Assembly: GCF_016793485.1 (NCBI RefSeq)
Contig: NZ_JAEULZ010000039.1
Coordinates: 42,363 to 106,362, forward strand
Direction: 5' to 3'
From: Mesorhizobium sp.
GTDB lineage: Bacteria; Pseudomonadota; Alphaproteobacteria; Rhizobiales; Rhizobiaceae
Length of the DNA: 64,000 nucleotides
Part shown: one piece after another, positions 7,488 to 14,984 of the stretch
How positions within the stretch are numbered: position 1 is the stretch's first letter
Layout: each line of letters starts with the position of its first letter
Position numbers and translations under genes: made by a program
The notes under the pieces: generated by a model
The model's input: only the letters and a program-made list of their open reading frames with translations
What the model was told of the DNA's origin: nothing
Database searches by the model: none

Positions 7488-9188
7488 TCATCCCCCTTGC
7501 CGCATGTAAGCTTCGATCACGTACCGGCGCAGCATCCGGTGACTGCTGAAGGAGGATCCGATCTTGCTGATCGACTGCTTCATCATCCAGATCCAGCGGC
7601 CGCGGTCATCGCGATACAGCGGCAGCACCACATCCTGCAGCTTGTTGTAGAGTGGGCCGGCATCATCCGGCCTGTTCGGGTCATGGTCGATCGACCAGCC
7701 AGTCACGCCCTCGACACAGCCTTCGACCCACCAGCCATCGAGCACGCTGAAATTGAGCACGCCGTTGAGCGCCGCCTTCATGCCGCTGGTGCCGGACGCC
7801 TCGAGTGGCGGCAGGGGCGTGTTCAGCCAGATGTCACAACCGGCGACGAGTGCGCCGGCCAAGTCGAGGTTGTAGCCAGCCAGAAACGCTGCGGGGATCA
7901 CGCCGTCGAGGGCCGCGACATGAGCACCGATTGCCTGGATCGCATCCTGGCCGCCGCGGTCGCTCGGATGTGCCAGCCCGGCAACGACGATCTGGAGAGG
8001 CTGCCTGCGCGCCAGTTCCTTCAGCCGATCGATATCCGCGAACAGAAGCTCGGGGCGTTTGTAGGCAGTCATCCGGCGGGCATAGCCGATCAGCGGCACA
8101 TCGACCCGAAACGGCTTGCCCGTCGTCTCGGCGATCCGGGCGACGAGAGCCGTCTTGATGCGCTGATGCGCTTCCCAGAGCGGTTGATCATCCAGCGTGT
8201 CCGCGAAAGCGAGCACCTCCGGTTCGTGCGCCCAGTTCGGCGCCATGCGCTCGTGCAGCTTGCCGATCTCGGCATGCGTCCAGCGATGCACATGCACGCC
8301 ATTGGTGATGGACGCGATCGCGTAGCCCGGAAAGAGCGCACGCGTCGTCTCCGCGTGCCGACGCGCCACGCCGTTGACATAGCCGCTGAGGTTGAGCGCG
8401 AGACGTGTCATGTTGAGCCGGTCGGAACCGGCGAGCGCCTTCAGGACATCGAGCGGGACGTAGTCGCCGAGGACGCGTTCGACCAGGTCGTAGTCGAACT
8501 TGTCAAAGCCCGCCTCGACCGGTGTATGGGTCGTGAACACGCAGCGCGCGCGAATCCCGGCGACTTCGTAGATGTCGTCGCTGGCCACAGATTGCGGCTC
8601 GGGCCGCTGTGTGGCGCGCAGCAGTGGCAAGGTCAGCAGGGCGGCGTGGCCCTCATTGAGATGATACGTCCTGATGCTGAAGCCGAGGGCGCCCAGCAGC
8701 AGCTGGCCGCCGATGCCAAGCACGACCTCCTGCTTGAGCCTATACGCCGCATCGCCGCCGTAGAGCCGGTCGGTGATCCGGCGATCCTCGGCGGCGTTCT
8801 GCTCGAGGTCCGTGTCCAGCAGCAAGACTGGCGCGACATGCCCGAGCGGGCAGGTCAGGGCGTAAAGCCACGGACGAACCCACACCAGGCGCCCCTCGAT
8901 CGCCACGGCGACCATGTGCGGCAGAGGCTTCGCCCATTCCTGCGGCGACCACGGATCGGGATGGCTGATCTGGGTATGGTCGGCGCCGATCTCCTGGCGG
9001 ACATATCCTTGCCGGCTGATCAACGTCACGAAGACCATCGGCAGGTCAAGATCGGCGGCCGAACGGGCCGTGTCGCCAGCCAGCACGCCGAGACCGCCGC
9101 TATAAGTGTGGATCTCCGGCTGTAGCGCTATCTCCATCGAAAAATAGGCGATGTGAGCGCGGCGTATGGCGCGATCGAGAACGTCCAA
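7488..9188 (-). CDS. glgP: Alpha-glucan (glycogen) phosphorylase, short GlgP type
   Basis: About 566 residues, the short family 35 form. Visible motifs are AYFSMEIAL, YSGGLGVLAGD, YHLNEGHAA, TTHTPVEAG and the pyridoxal-phosphate lysine in EASGTSGMKAALNG. It releases glucose 1-phosphate from glycogen or maltodextrin. A TTG at 9188 was chosen because AGGAGG lies 5 bases upstream and the family's usual start (VLDRAIRRAHIAYFSMEI) follows at once. The ATG at 9230 has no ribosome site and lies inside an 8-bp inverted repeat. It heads the operon with the CBS-BON, dehydrogenase and DUF6629 genes. Confidence 0.9.
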   Translation of the reverse strand: MDVLDRAIRRAHIAYFSMEIALQPEIHTYSGGLGVLAGDTARSAADLDLPMVFVTLISRQGYVRQEIGADHTQISHPDPWSPQEWAKPLPHMVAVAIEGRLVWVRPWLYALTCPLGHVAPVLLLDTDLEQNAAEDRRITDRLYGGDAAYRLKQEVVLGIGGQLLLGALGFSIRTYHLNEGHAALLTLPLLRATQRPEPQSVASDDIYEVAGIRARCVFTTHTPVEAGFDKFDYDLVERVLGDYVPLDVLKALAGSDRLNMTRLALNLSGYVNGVARRHAETTRALFPGYAIASITNGVHVHRWTHAEIGKLHERMAPNWAHEPEVLAFADTLDDQPLWEAHQRIKTALVARIAETTGKPFRVDVPLIGYARRMTAYKRPELLFADIDRLKELARRQPLQIVVAGLAHPSDRGGQDAIQAIGAHVAALDGVIPAAFLAGYNLDLAGALVAGCDIWLNTPLPPLEASGTSGMKAALNGVLNFSVLDGWWVEGCVEGVTGWSIDHDPNRPDDAGPLYNKLQDVVLPLYRDDRGRWIWMMKQSISKIGSSFSSHRMLRRYVIEAYMRQGG

Positions 9189-9210
9189 GCGCCCCTCCTG
9201 AAATTTCGGG

Positions 9211-9230
9211 ATGCCTGCGAGGGCAGGCAT
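9211..9230. promoter_or_regulatory. Inverted repeat in the glgP leader
   Basis: ATGCCTGC-GAGG-GCAGGCAT is a perfect 8-bp inverted repeat lying 22 bases upstream of the preferred glgP TTG start. It could be an operator or an mRNA hairpin. It also traps the alternative ATG start, which argues against that start. No regulator can be named. Confidence 0.35.
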
Positions 9231-9273
9231 CGTGGGCGCTTGCCCGAATTCTAAAGCCGTCGACCCGTCGCCA

Positions 9274-9468
9274 TCATTTCGTCTTCTTGCCTACGGGCGG
9301 CTGCTCGGTCTCGGATGCGGCTTCGGCAGCGATTTCCGTCTCCGCCTGCAGCCAGTGGTCGAGGTCATGCCCGCTCGGACAGCCCTCGTGCACCCAGATC
9401 TCGTAAGCCCGCACTTCGATCTTGACGTGGATGGGATCCTCACTTTGGACGGGTTGCGTATCGGACAT
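9274..9468 (-). CDS. DUF2934 small protein
   Basis: 64 residues. The core AYEIWVHEGCPSGHDLDHWLQAE matches the DUF2934 pattern (IW...G.P.G...HW..AE), a short helical module common in Hyphomicrobiales and other proteobacteria. A GGAG ribosome site lies 7 bases before the ATG. It is followed on the same strand, after 85 bases, by the glgP leader, but probably has its own promoter. Its function is unknown; it is often seen beside stress and glycogen genes. Confidence 0.75.
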   Translation of the reverse strand: MSDTQPVQSEDPIHVKIEVRAYEIWVHEGCPSGHDLDHWLQAETEIAAEAASETEQPPVGKKTK

Positions 9469-9578
9469 GCTCGTACTCCGGCTGCGGGTTGTGACGCTGT
9501 GATGCGTCCCGAAGGTGAGCCGGTCCGGTCCGGCAATCGTTGATGGAGGTTAAACATTGCCGTGAAATGCTGAGCTGT

Positions 9579-10037
9579 TCAGTAGCGCGCAAAGACTTCG
9601 CGACCCGCGTTTCCAAACAGCACAACTTCGTAGGCATCCTTGAGGCCGGCGACTTCCATCCCCGGCGAGCCCGCCGGCATGCCCGCCACAGCGAGCCCGA
9701 TAGCCACCGGACGCTTCGCCAGAAGTCGCCGGATCTCCGCCGCGGGGACATGTCCCTCGATCACGAATCCGTCGATCGTCGCGGTATGGCAGGACTGCAG
9801 GTCGCTCGGCACACCGAGTTCGGCTTTAACGACGTCGAGGTCTTCGCGGACGGTCTCGCGGACGACAAAGCCGGCGCTGCGGACGTGCGCGACCCAGGCG
9901 CCGCAGCATCCGCAGGTCGCCGATCGCGCAACGTCCATTTGCGGCCCGCTGGTTTGCGCCCCTGCGGCCCTTGGCATCAGCGTCGCGGCGGCACCGGCCG
10001 TCGCCAGCATCATCATCGAGCGGCGGGTGATTGTCAT
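9579..10037 (-). CDS. DUF411 periplasmic metal-binding protein
   Basis: 152 residues with a twin-arginine-like signal (MTITRRSMMMLATAGAAATL) and the DUF411 core: ATCGCCGAWVAHV near residue 40, then SCHTA and GHVPA. DUF411 proteins are found in copper-resistance loci and probably bind Cu(I) through the CxCC cysteines. The ATG at 10037 has AGGAGA 6 bases upstream; a longer frame to 10079 exists without one. It is the last gene of the minus-strand copper run copA, cueR, broken membrane gene, DUF305 and this gene. Confidence 0.85.
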   Translation of the reverse strand: MTITRRSMMMLATAGAAATLMPRAAGAQTSGPQMDVARSATCGCCGAWVAHVRSAGFVVRETVREDLDVVKAELGVPSDLQSCHTATIDGFVIEGHVPAAEIRRLLAKRPVAIGLAVAGMPAGSPGMEVAGLKDAYEVVLFGNAGREVFARY

Positions 10038-10103
10038 TCCGATCTCCTGTTCTGGTGTCATGTTGTCTCGTCTGCGCATCGCGCGGCGCTGCGGACAGTA
10101 TGC

Positions 10104-10604
10104 CTAGCGGAGTCGTTCAGCGATCCTGTCCATCTGCGCGATTTCTTCGCGCTGGGTGCGCGTGATGTTCTCGCACAGCGCGACGAGCTCGGGATCGGTG
10201 AGGTTCGCTTCGCGGCACATGAGGATCGCCCCCGAATGGTGCGGGACCATCGACGCGACGAACTGGCGATCGTCGATGCCGGCCTGGCTCCGCGTTGCCC
10301 AGAACGAGCCCGCCGTCAACACAATGAACGCGACGTACAGCGCGATGTTGAGACCGCGTTTCGGGAACATGCCGGGCATGGTCGCCAGCATGAAAATGCC
10401 CATCGGCGCCCACATCGTCACGGCCATGTAGAACATGTTGAGGTTGTTGCGGAAGTCGATCCAGCCGTCGATCATCGAGAACATGACGATGTACATGACG
10501 GCGAGGCCGGGAAGCATGTTGAGCCAGAACATGAGATACGGCCGGCCGTGCGAACCGTGCCCCTCGGCCGACGATTTCGACATGGCGTGATCGCTATGGG
10601 TCAT
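10104..10604 (-). CDS. DUF305 membrane protein
   Basis: 166 residues. A His-rich N-terminus (about residues 3-20) is followed by three hydrophobic helices rich in Met and Trp (about 24-105) and a C-terminal DUF305 segment with SMVPHHSGAILMCREA near residue 120. The paired His and the Met residues are typical metal ligands, and this class is common in copper and mercury islands. A GGAG ribosome site precedes the ATG. It follows the frameshifted membrane gene by 30 bases. It probably sits in the inner membrane and handles copper; the exact role is unknown. Confidence 0.8.
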   Translation of the reverse strand: MTHSDHAMSKSSAEGHGSHGRPYLMFWLNMLPGLAVMYIVMFSMIDGWIDFRNNLNMFYMAVTMWAPMGIFMLATMPGMFPKRGLNIALYVAFIVLTAGSFWATRSQAGIDDRQFVASMVPHHSGAILMCREANLTDPELVALCENITRTQREEIAQMDRIAERLR

Positions 10605-10634
10605 GGGTTTTCTCCATTGGGAATTCTGTTTTGG

Positions 10635-10996
10635 TTAGTGACCCAGACCAGCCGGCTTGAGGATCATCCAGATCGCCATGCCGACCATCACCAGGTTCTC
10701 GGTGAGGGAGACGAAGCGCCAGTGGCACATTGCTGTCGCCGCCGACGCAGGCCGAATTTGAGCTCGCGCTCGTCGACAAAGACCGCCTTGAAGACCGAGA
10801 TCGCTCCGATCCCGCCAATGAACAGCGCCACCGCAATCGACAGCCACATCAGCGCGCCCGCGAGCATCAGCAACCCTGCGAGCGCTTTGGCGAACGCGCA
10901 GATAGTCGCGTAGCGGACCCAGCGCTGCGCAAGCAGGTATGCTAGGCGATCACCGTCCGGTGCAGTTCCGCGCGTCTGGCCAACAACGTCATTCAA
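10635..10996 (-). pseudogene. Small four-helix membrane protein gene broken by two single-base insertions
   Basis: The first frame codes for about 70 residues with two helices (YATICAFAKALAGLLMLAG and LSIAVALFIGGIGAI) and reaches ERELKF. Conserved sequence then continues in two other frames: ACVGGDSNVP, then FVSLTENLVMVGMAIWMILKP, ending at 10635. One extra base near 10752 and one near 10716 explain this. Removing both gives a continuous protein of about 120 residues resembling a small membrane protein known from copper loci. The start is uncertain (TTG at 10996 with GGGAGA upstream). It is either a real pseudogene or an assembly error; it lies between cueR and the DUF305 gene. Confidence 0.6.
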
Positions 10997-11017
10997 ACAA
11001 TCTCTCCCGTTCGATTT

Positions 11018-11506
11018 TCAGTTTTGCTTGGCGGCCTGTCGGCGAGGATTGGCGGCGCCCGGAGAACCCGACGCGACGGCACCGCGGCGCGGCTCAAGCG
11101 AGAGGTCTTCGTCGACGTCGTCGGTTTCGAGCCGCTCGATGATAGGGCAATGCGGCCGATGATCGCCCTGACAGGCTTCCACCAGGCTGGTCAGCGTCTG
11201 CGTCATGTCCTGCAGGGCAGTGATCTTGTGCTTGAGTTCCTCGATATGGCCCTGCGCCAGGCGCTTGACCTCGACGCTCTGCCGGGTGTCGTCGCGCCAC
11301 AGGCCGAGCAGCTCGGCGATATCGGTCACCGAGAATCCGAGATCCCTGGCTCGCCGGATGAAGCGCAGCACATGCACGTCCGCCTCGGAATAGTCCCGGT
11401 AGCCCGACGCAGTCCGGTCGGCCCGCGCGATGAGGCCGGTCTGTTCGTAATAGCGGATCATCTTGGCCGAAACGCCCGATGCCTTTGATGCCTGTCCGAT
11501 GTTCAT
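11018..11506 (-). CDS. cueR: Cu(I)-responsive MerR-family regulator CueR
   Basis: 162 residues. The N-terminal MerR winged helix (MNIGQASKASGVSAKMIRYYE) is followed by a dimerisation helix and the metal loop CQGDHRPHC near residue 115. Two cysteines eight residues apart are the CueR Cu(I) site. The tail of about 35 residues after the loop is longer than in E. coli CueR and low in complexity. CueR activates copper efflux genes by twisting promoters with long spacers. The gene starts 53 bases after copA and is probably co-transcribed with it. Two matching operators lie upstream of copA and copZ. Confidence 0.92.
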   Translation of the reverse strand: MNIGQASKASGVSAKMIRYYEQTGLIARADRTASGYRDYSEADVHVLRFIRRARDLGFSVTDIAELLGLWRDDTRQSVEVKRLAQGHIEELKHKITALQDMTQTLTSLVEACQGDHRPHCPIIERLETDDVDEDLSLEPRRGAVASGSPGAANPRRQAAKQN

Positions 11507-11558
11507 CTTCGGTATCTTTCTTGTCGGCGACGGTCGCAGGGACCTCGCCATTTTCTTC

Positions 11559-14063
11559 TCAATGCGCCGCCCTGAAACGGCGTAGCCGCAACGCGTTGCC
11601 GAGCACGAACACGCTCGACAGCGCCATGGCGCCAGCGGCGAAGATCGGCGACAAAAGGAGCCCGAACGCCGGATACAGAACACCGGCCGCAACGGGGATC
11701 AGGGCTGCGTTGTAGACAAAGGCCCAGAACAGGTTCTGGCGGATGTTGCCGATGGTCGCCTTGGACAGCGCGATGGCATTCGGAACGCCCTGCAGGCTAC
11801 CCGACATCAGCACGACATCGGCTGCCTCGATGGCGATATCGGTGCCGGTGCCGATCGCCAGACCGATATCGGCTTCAGCTAGCGCCGGCGCGTCATTGAT
11901 GCCGTCGCCGACGAAGGCGAGCCTGCCATGCTGCGCTTTGAGGCGGCGCACCGCTTCGACCTTGCCGTCCGGCATGACCTCGGCGACGACCTCGTCGATC
12001 CCCAGACGCGCCGCGATAGCCCGCGCGGTGCGCGCGTTGTCGCCGGTGATCATCGCGACCTTGAGGCCGAGATCATGCAGGGCGCGTATCGCAGCCGGCG
12101 TGGTCTCCTTGATCGGGTCGGCGACGGCCAGGATCGCCGCGAGCCTGCCGTCGATCCTGGCATAGAGCGGCGACTTGCCCTCGTCGGCGAGGCGTCCGGC
12201 GACATCGGCGAAGACGGCCACGTCGTGGCCGAGTTCGGCCATGTAGCGGTCGGCGCCGATCTCGACCGATCGGTCGCCTGCCAACGCCTTGACACCGAGA
12301 CCGGGCACGGCCTCGAAGCGCGAGACGGCAGGCTGCGCGAGGTTCTCCACTTCTGCGGCATCGACCAGCGCGCGGGCGATCGGATGCTCCGATCGCGCCT
12401 CGACCGCCGCGAGAAGCGCGAGGACATCGGTGCGCTCAAAGCCTTCGGCCAGCTCCATGTCGGTTAGCGCCGGCTTGCCTGCGGTCAGCGTGCCGGTCTT
12501 GTCGAGCGCGACGACGCGCGCATCCTTGAGCAACTGCAGCGCCTCGCCCTTGCGGAACAGGACACCGAGCTCGGCGCCGCGGCCAGTGCCGACCATGATC
12601 GAGGTCGGGGTGGCGAGCCCCATGGCGCAGGGGCAGGCGATGATGAGGACGGCGACCGCGTTGACCAGCGCGAAGCTCAGTGCCGGCGACGGCCCGAACG
12701 TGAGCCAGGCAACGAAGGTCAGAGCGGCCAGCGCCATCACCACCGGCACGAACCACATGGTCACCCGGTCGACCAGCGCCTGGATCGGCAGCTTGGAGCC
12801 CTGCGCCTCCTCGACCATGCGGATGATACGGGAAAGAACCGTATCGCCCCCGACGGCCGTGGCACGAAAGGCGAAGGCGCCGGTCTGGTTGACAGTGCCG
12901 CCGACGACGCTGGCCCCTGCGGCCTTGGCGACCGGCATAGGCTCGCCGGTGATCATCGACTCGTCGACGAAGCTGTCGCCTTCGACCACTTCACCGTCGA
13001 CCGGAATCCGCTCGCCGGGCCTGACCTCGACGACATCGCCGGCCACGACGGTCTCGATCGGCAAATCGCTTATCTGCCCGTCGCGGCGCACCCGGGCGGT
13101 CCTCGCCTGAAGGCCGACCAGGCGCTTGATGGCCTCGGACGTGCGTCCCTTCGCCCGCGCCTCGAGCAGGCGGCCGAGCAGAACCAGCGTGACGATGACG
13201 GCGGCGGCTTCGTAATAGACGTTGATCGTGCCGGCCGGCAGGAAGCCGGGCGCAAAGGTAGCGACCAGCGAGTAGCCATAGGCCGCCAGCGTGCCGACGG
13301 CGACCAGCGAGTTCATATCGGGCACCAGCCGCCACAGCGCCGGCAGGCCCTTGTCGTAGAAGCGGATGCCGGGAACGAACAGCACGATCGTGGTCAGGGC
13401 GAACTGGATGTACCAGCTCCACTGCATGCCGATCGTCGCGACGATGAGCTCGTGCGCGCCGGGGATCAGATGCGCGCCCATCTCGAGCACGAACACCGGC
13501 GCGGTGAGGATGGCCGCAAGCGTGACGTCACGGGTCAGGCCGCGCCGTTCCGCTTCCTTCCGGGTCGCCTGATCATCCGCCACACCGCCCTGAGGACCGG
13601 TAGCGAGCTTGGCGTCGAGCCTTGCCTCATACCCGACCGCTTTGATCGCGGCGATCAACCCAGCCACGTCCGCTGAGCCGCGAACGCTCGCCTTCTCTGT
13701 TGCGAGATTGACGATCGCTTCCGTCACGCCGGGGACGGATTGCAAGGCACGCTCGACCCGGCCGACACAGGACGCGCAATTCATGCCCTCGATCGAGAAC
13801 TGCAAAGGCGCTGGCGCGAAAGCGGCCTCAAGCACGGAGTATCCAGCCTCCTCGACCGCCTTGACGAGGTCGACGCGCGCAACGCCGGCTTTGGTCGTGA
13901 CGCTGGCGCGCTCGGTCGCCAGATTGACCGATGCGGTTTCAACGCCGGAGACGGTTTTCAGGGCGCGTTCGACCCGCGCGACACAGGACGCGCAGGTCAT
14001 GCCCTCGATGGGCAGGGAGATGGATGCGCCAGCAAAATCCTTGGCGCGGATGGGGGCGTTCAT
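11559..14063 (-). CDS. copA: Cu(I)-exporting P1B-1-type ATPase CopA
   Basis: 834 residues. Two N-terminal heavy-metal domains carry GMTCASC (Cys 24 and 27) and GMNCASC (Cys 96 and 99). Then follow eight membrane helices with the CPC motif ([11 protein letters not shown]), the phosphorylated Asp in DKTGTLT, the HP motif of the nucleotide domain (SEHPIARAL) and [10 protein letters not shown]. This is a complete Cu(I) exporter that pumps copper to the periplasm. The ATG at 14063 has GGGAGG just upstream. It is transcribed from a CueR-type promoter at 14111-14133 and followed by cueR. Confidence 0.96.
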   Translation of the reverse strand: MNAPIRAKDFAGASISLPIEGMTCASCVARVERALKTVSGVETASVNLATERASVTTKAGVARVDLVKAVEEAGYSVLEAAFAPAPLQFSIEGMNCASCVGRVERALQSVPGVTEAIVNLATEKASVRGSADVAGLIAAIKAVGYEARLDAKLATGPQGGVADDQATRKEAERRGLTRDVTLAAILTAPVFVLEMGAHLIPGAHELIVATIGMQWSWYIQFALTTIVLFVPGIRFYDKGLPALWRLVPDMNSLVAVGTLAAYGYSLVATFAPGFLPAGTINVYYEAAAVIVTLVLLGRLLEARAKGRTSEAIKRLVGLQARTARVRRDGQISDLPIETVVAGDVVEVRPGERIPVDGEVVEGDSFVDESMITGEPMPVAKAAGASVVGGTVNQTGAFAFRATAVGGDTVLSRIIRMVEEAQGSKLPIQALVDRVTMWFVPVVMALAALTFVAWLTFGPSPALSFALVNAVAVLIIACPCAMGLATPTSIMVGTGRGAELGVLFRKGEALQLLKDARVVALDKTGTLTAGKPALTDMELAEGFERTDVLALLAAVEARSEHPIARALVDAAEVENLAQPAVSRFEAVPGLGVKALAGDRSVEIGADRYMAELGHDVAVFADVAGRLADEGKSPLYARIDGRLAAILAVADPIKETTPAAIRALHDLGLKVAMITGDNARTARAIAARLGIDEVVAEVMPDGKVEAVRRLKAQHGRLAFVGDGINDAPALAEADIGLAIGTGTDIAIEAADVVLMSGSLQGVPNAIALSKATIGNIRQNLFWAFVYNAALIPVAAGVLYPAFGLLLSPIFAAGAMALSSVFVLGNALRLRRFRAAH

Positions 14064-14110
14064 ATTGGCCTCCCTTCGCTTGTTCGAGTTCAACTGACGC
14101 ACAACTTGCG

Positions 14111-14133
14111 GCTTCCAACGATGGGAAGGTCAA
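14111..14133 (-). promoter_or_regulatory. CueR-type operator/promoter for copA
   Basis: On the minus strand TTGACCTTCCCATCGTTGGAAG has the CueR/MerR layout: a TTGACC -35 box merged with an inverted repeat (CTTCC..GGAAG) placed inside an over-long spacer. It lies 48 bases before copA. The -10 box was not clear by eye. Confidence 0.65.
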
Positions 14134-14158
14134 TACGGATTTTTCTGCTCTGGCAGCC

Positions 14159-14181
14159 TTGACCTTACAACCGTTGGAAAC
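14159..14181 (+). promoter_or_regulatory. CueR-type operator/promoter for copZ
   Basis: TTGACCTTACAACCGTTGGAAA repeats the copA operator pattern on the plus strand with a weaker left arm, 43 bases before copZ. Together with the site at 14111-14133 it makes two back-to-back CueR-type promoters, so the single CueR gene probably controls both directions. Confidence 0.6.
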
Positions 14182-14223
14182 CCCACCTTTGCGGCAGGAG
14201 ATCCAGCAAAAGGAGCGTTTCTC

Positions 14224-14418
14224 ATGGAACTTCGGATTGAAGGTATGACCTGCGGCGGCTGCGCCCGCTCGGTCACCAAGGCCATCCAGGGTGTCGATCC
14301 CAACGCCAAGGTGGAGCCCAACCCCGCGACCCGCCAGGTCAAGGTCGAGACGACGGCAAGCCAGGCGCAGGTACAGCAGGCGCTTGCGAATGCGGGTTAC
14401 CCAGCAACCGCTTCGTGA
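14224..14418 (+). CDS. copZ: CopZ-like heavy-metal-associated copper chaperone
   Basis: 64 residues, one HMA domain with GMTCGGC (Cys 10 and 13) and the usual beta-alpha-beta-beta-alpha-beta spacing. It would bind Cu(I) in the cytoplasm and pass it to the HMA domains of CopA. AAGGAG lies before the ATG. It is the first gene of the rightward copper operon, 15 bases before the DUF305 gene, and is driven by its own CueR-type operator. Confidence 0.92.
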   Translation: MELRIEGMTCGGCARSVTKAIQGVDPNAKVEPNPATRQVKVETTASQAQVQQALANAGYPATAS

Positions 14419-14433
14419 TGAGGTAAGGAGACG

Positions 14434-14820
14434 ATGAACAAACTCACCCCCATCCTTATCGCGGGAGCCATCGTCGTCGTCGGCGGGCTGACGCTCGCCC
14501 AAGGCCAGATGAACATGCCGGGCCACGACATGTCCCAAATGAACATGCCGGCGGCGACGGATAGTGCTTCGACCAAGGACTACATGGATGCGATGAACCG
14601 CATGCAGCAGACCATGGTGATGGACTACACCGGCGATGCCGACGTCGATTTCATGCGCGGCATGATCCCGCACCATCAAGGCGCCATCGACATGGCGAGG
14701 GTCGCCCTCGCATACGGCAAGGATCCCGCGGTTCGTACACTCGCCGAAGAGATCATCCGAGCCCAGGAAGCCGAAATCGCGACCATCCGGCAATGGCTCG
14801 AGGCACGCGGCGTCCAGTAG
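14434..14820 (+). CDS. Exported DUF305 protein, probable copper-binding
   Basis: 128 residues with an N-terminal signal or anchor helix ([20 protein letters not shown]). A Met/His-rich linker ([15 protein letters not shown], residues about 25-40) is followed by the DUF305 domain with [17 protein letters not shown], where the His pair and Met residues are likely metal ligands. Such proteins are thought to bind copper in the periplasm. It follows copZ by 15 bases with a GGAG ribosome site and is probably in the same operon. It is a soluble or anchored counterpart of the membrane DUF305 protein at 10.1-10.6 kb. Confidence 0.87.
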   Translation: MNKLTPILIAGAIVVVGGLTLAQGQMNMPGHDMSQMNMPAATDSASTKDYMDAMNRMQQTMVMDYTGDADVDFMRGMIPHHQGAIDMARVALAYGKDPAVRTLAEEIIRAQEAEIATIRQWLEARGVQ

Positions 14821-14924
14821 GCGTGGAGCGGCTCAATGGCGCACGGCGTCAATGAGCGACTGTAACGAAAGGGCCAGGATTTGCGGGTCGCTTCTCTTGC
14901 TTCCGCCCGTCGGAAACGAAGATG

Positions 14925-14958
14925 AGCCGGCCGCCGGTCTGTTTTCCGGCGGCCGGCT
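14925..14958. terminator. Very strong hairpin upstream of the P1B-4 ATPase gene
   Basis: A 13-bp perfect stem (AGCCGGCCGCCGG with its complement) closes an 8-base loop TCTGTTTT. It lies between the DUF305 gene and the ATPase gene. There is no T run after it, so it may be a weak terminator, an RNA-level control or an mRNA processing signal. Because it covers the ATG at 14922, it speaks against that start for the ATPase. Confidence 0.5.
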
Positions 14959-14984
14959 GCAATGATAACAGTGGGGGGCCAGAG

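Noticed and set aside
7404-9125. Plus-strand frame of 573 residues across glgP
   Set aside because: Antisense mirror of glgP, whose motifs and ribosome site are clear.
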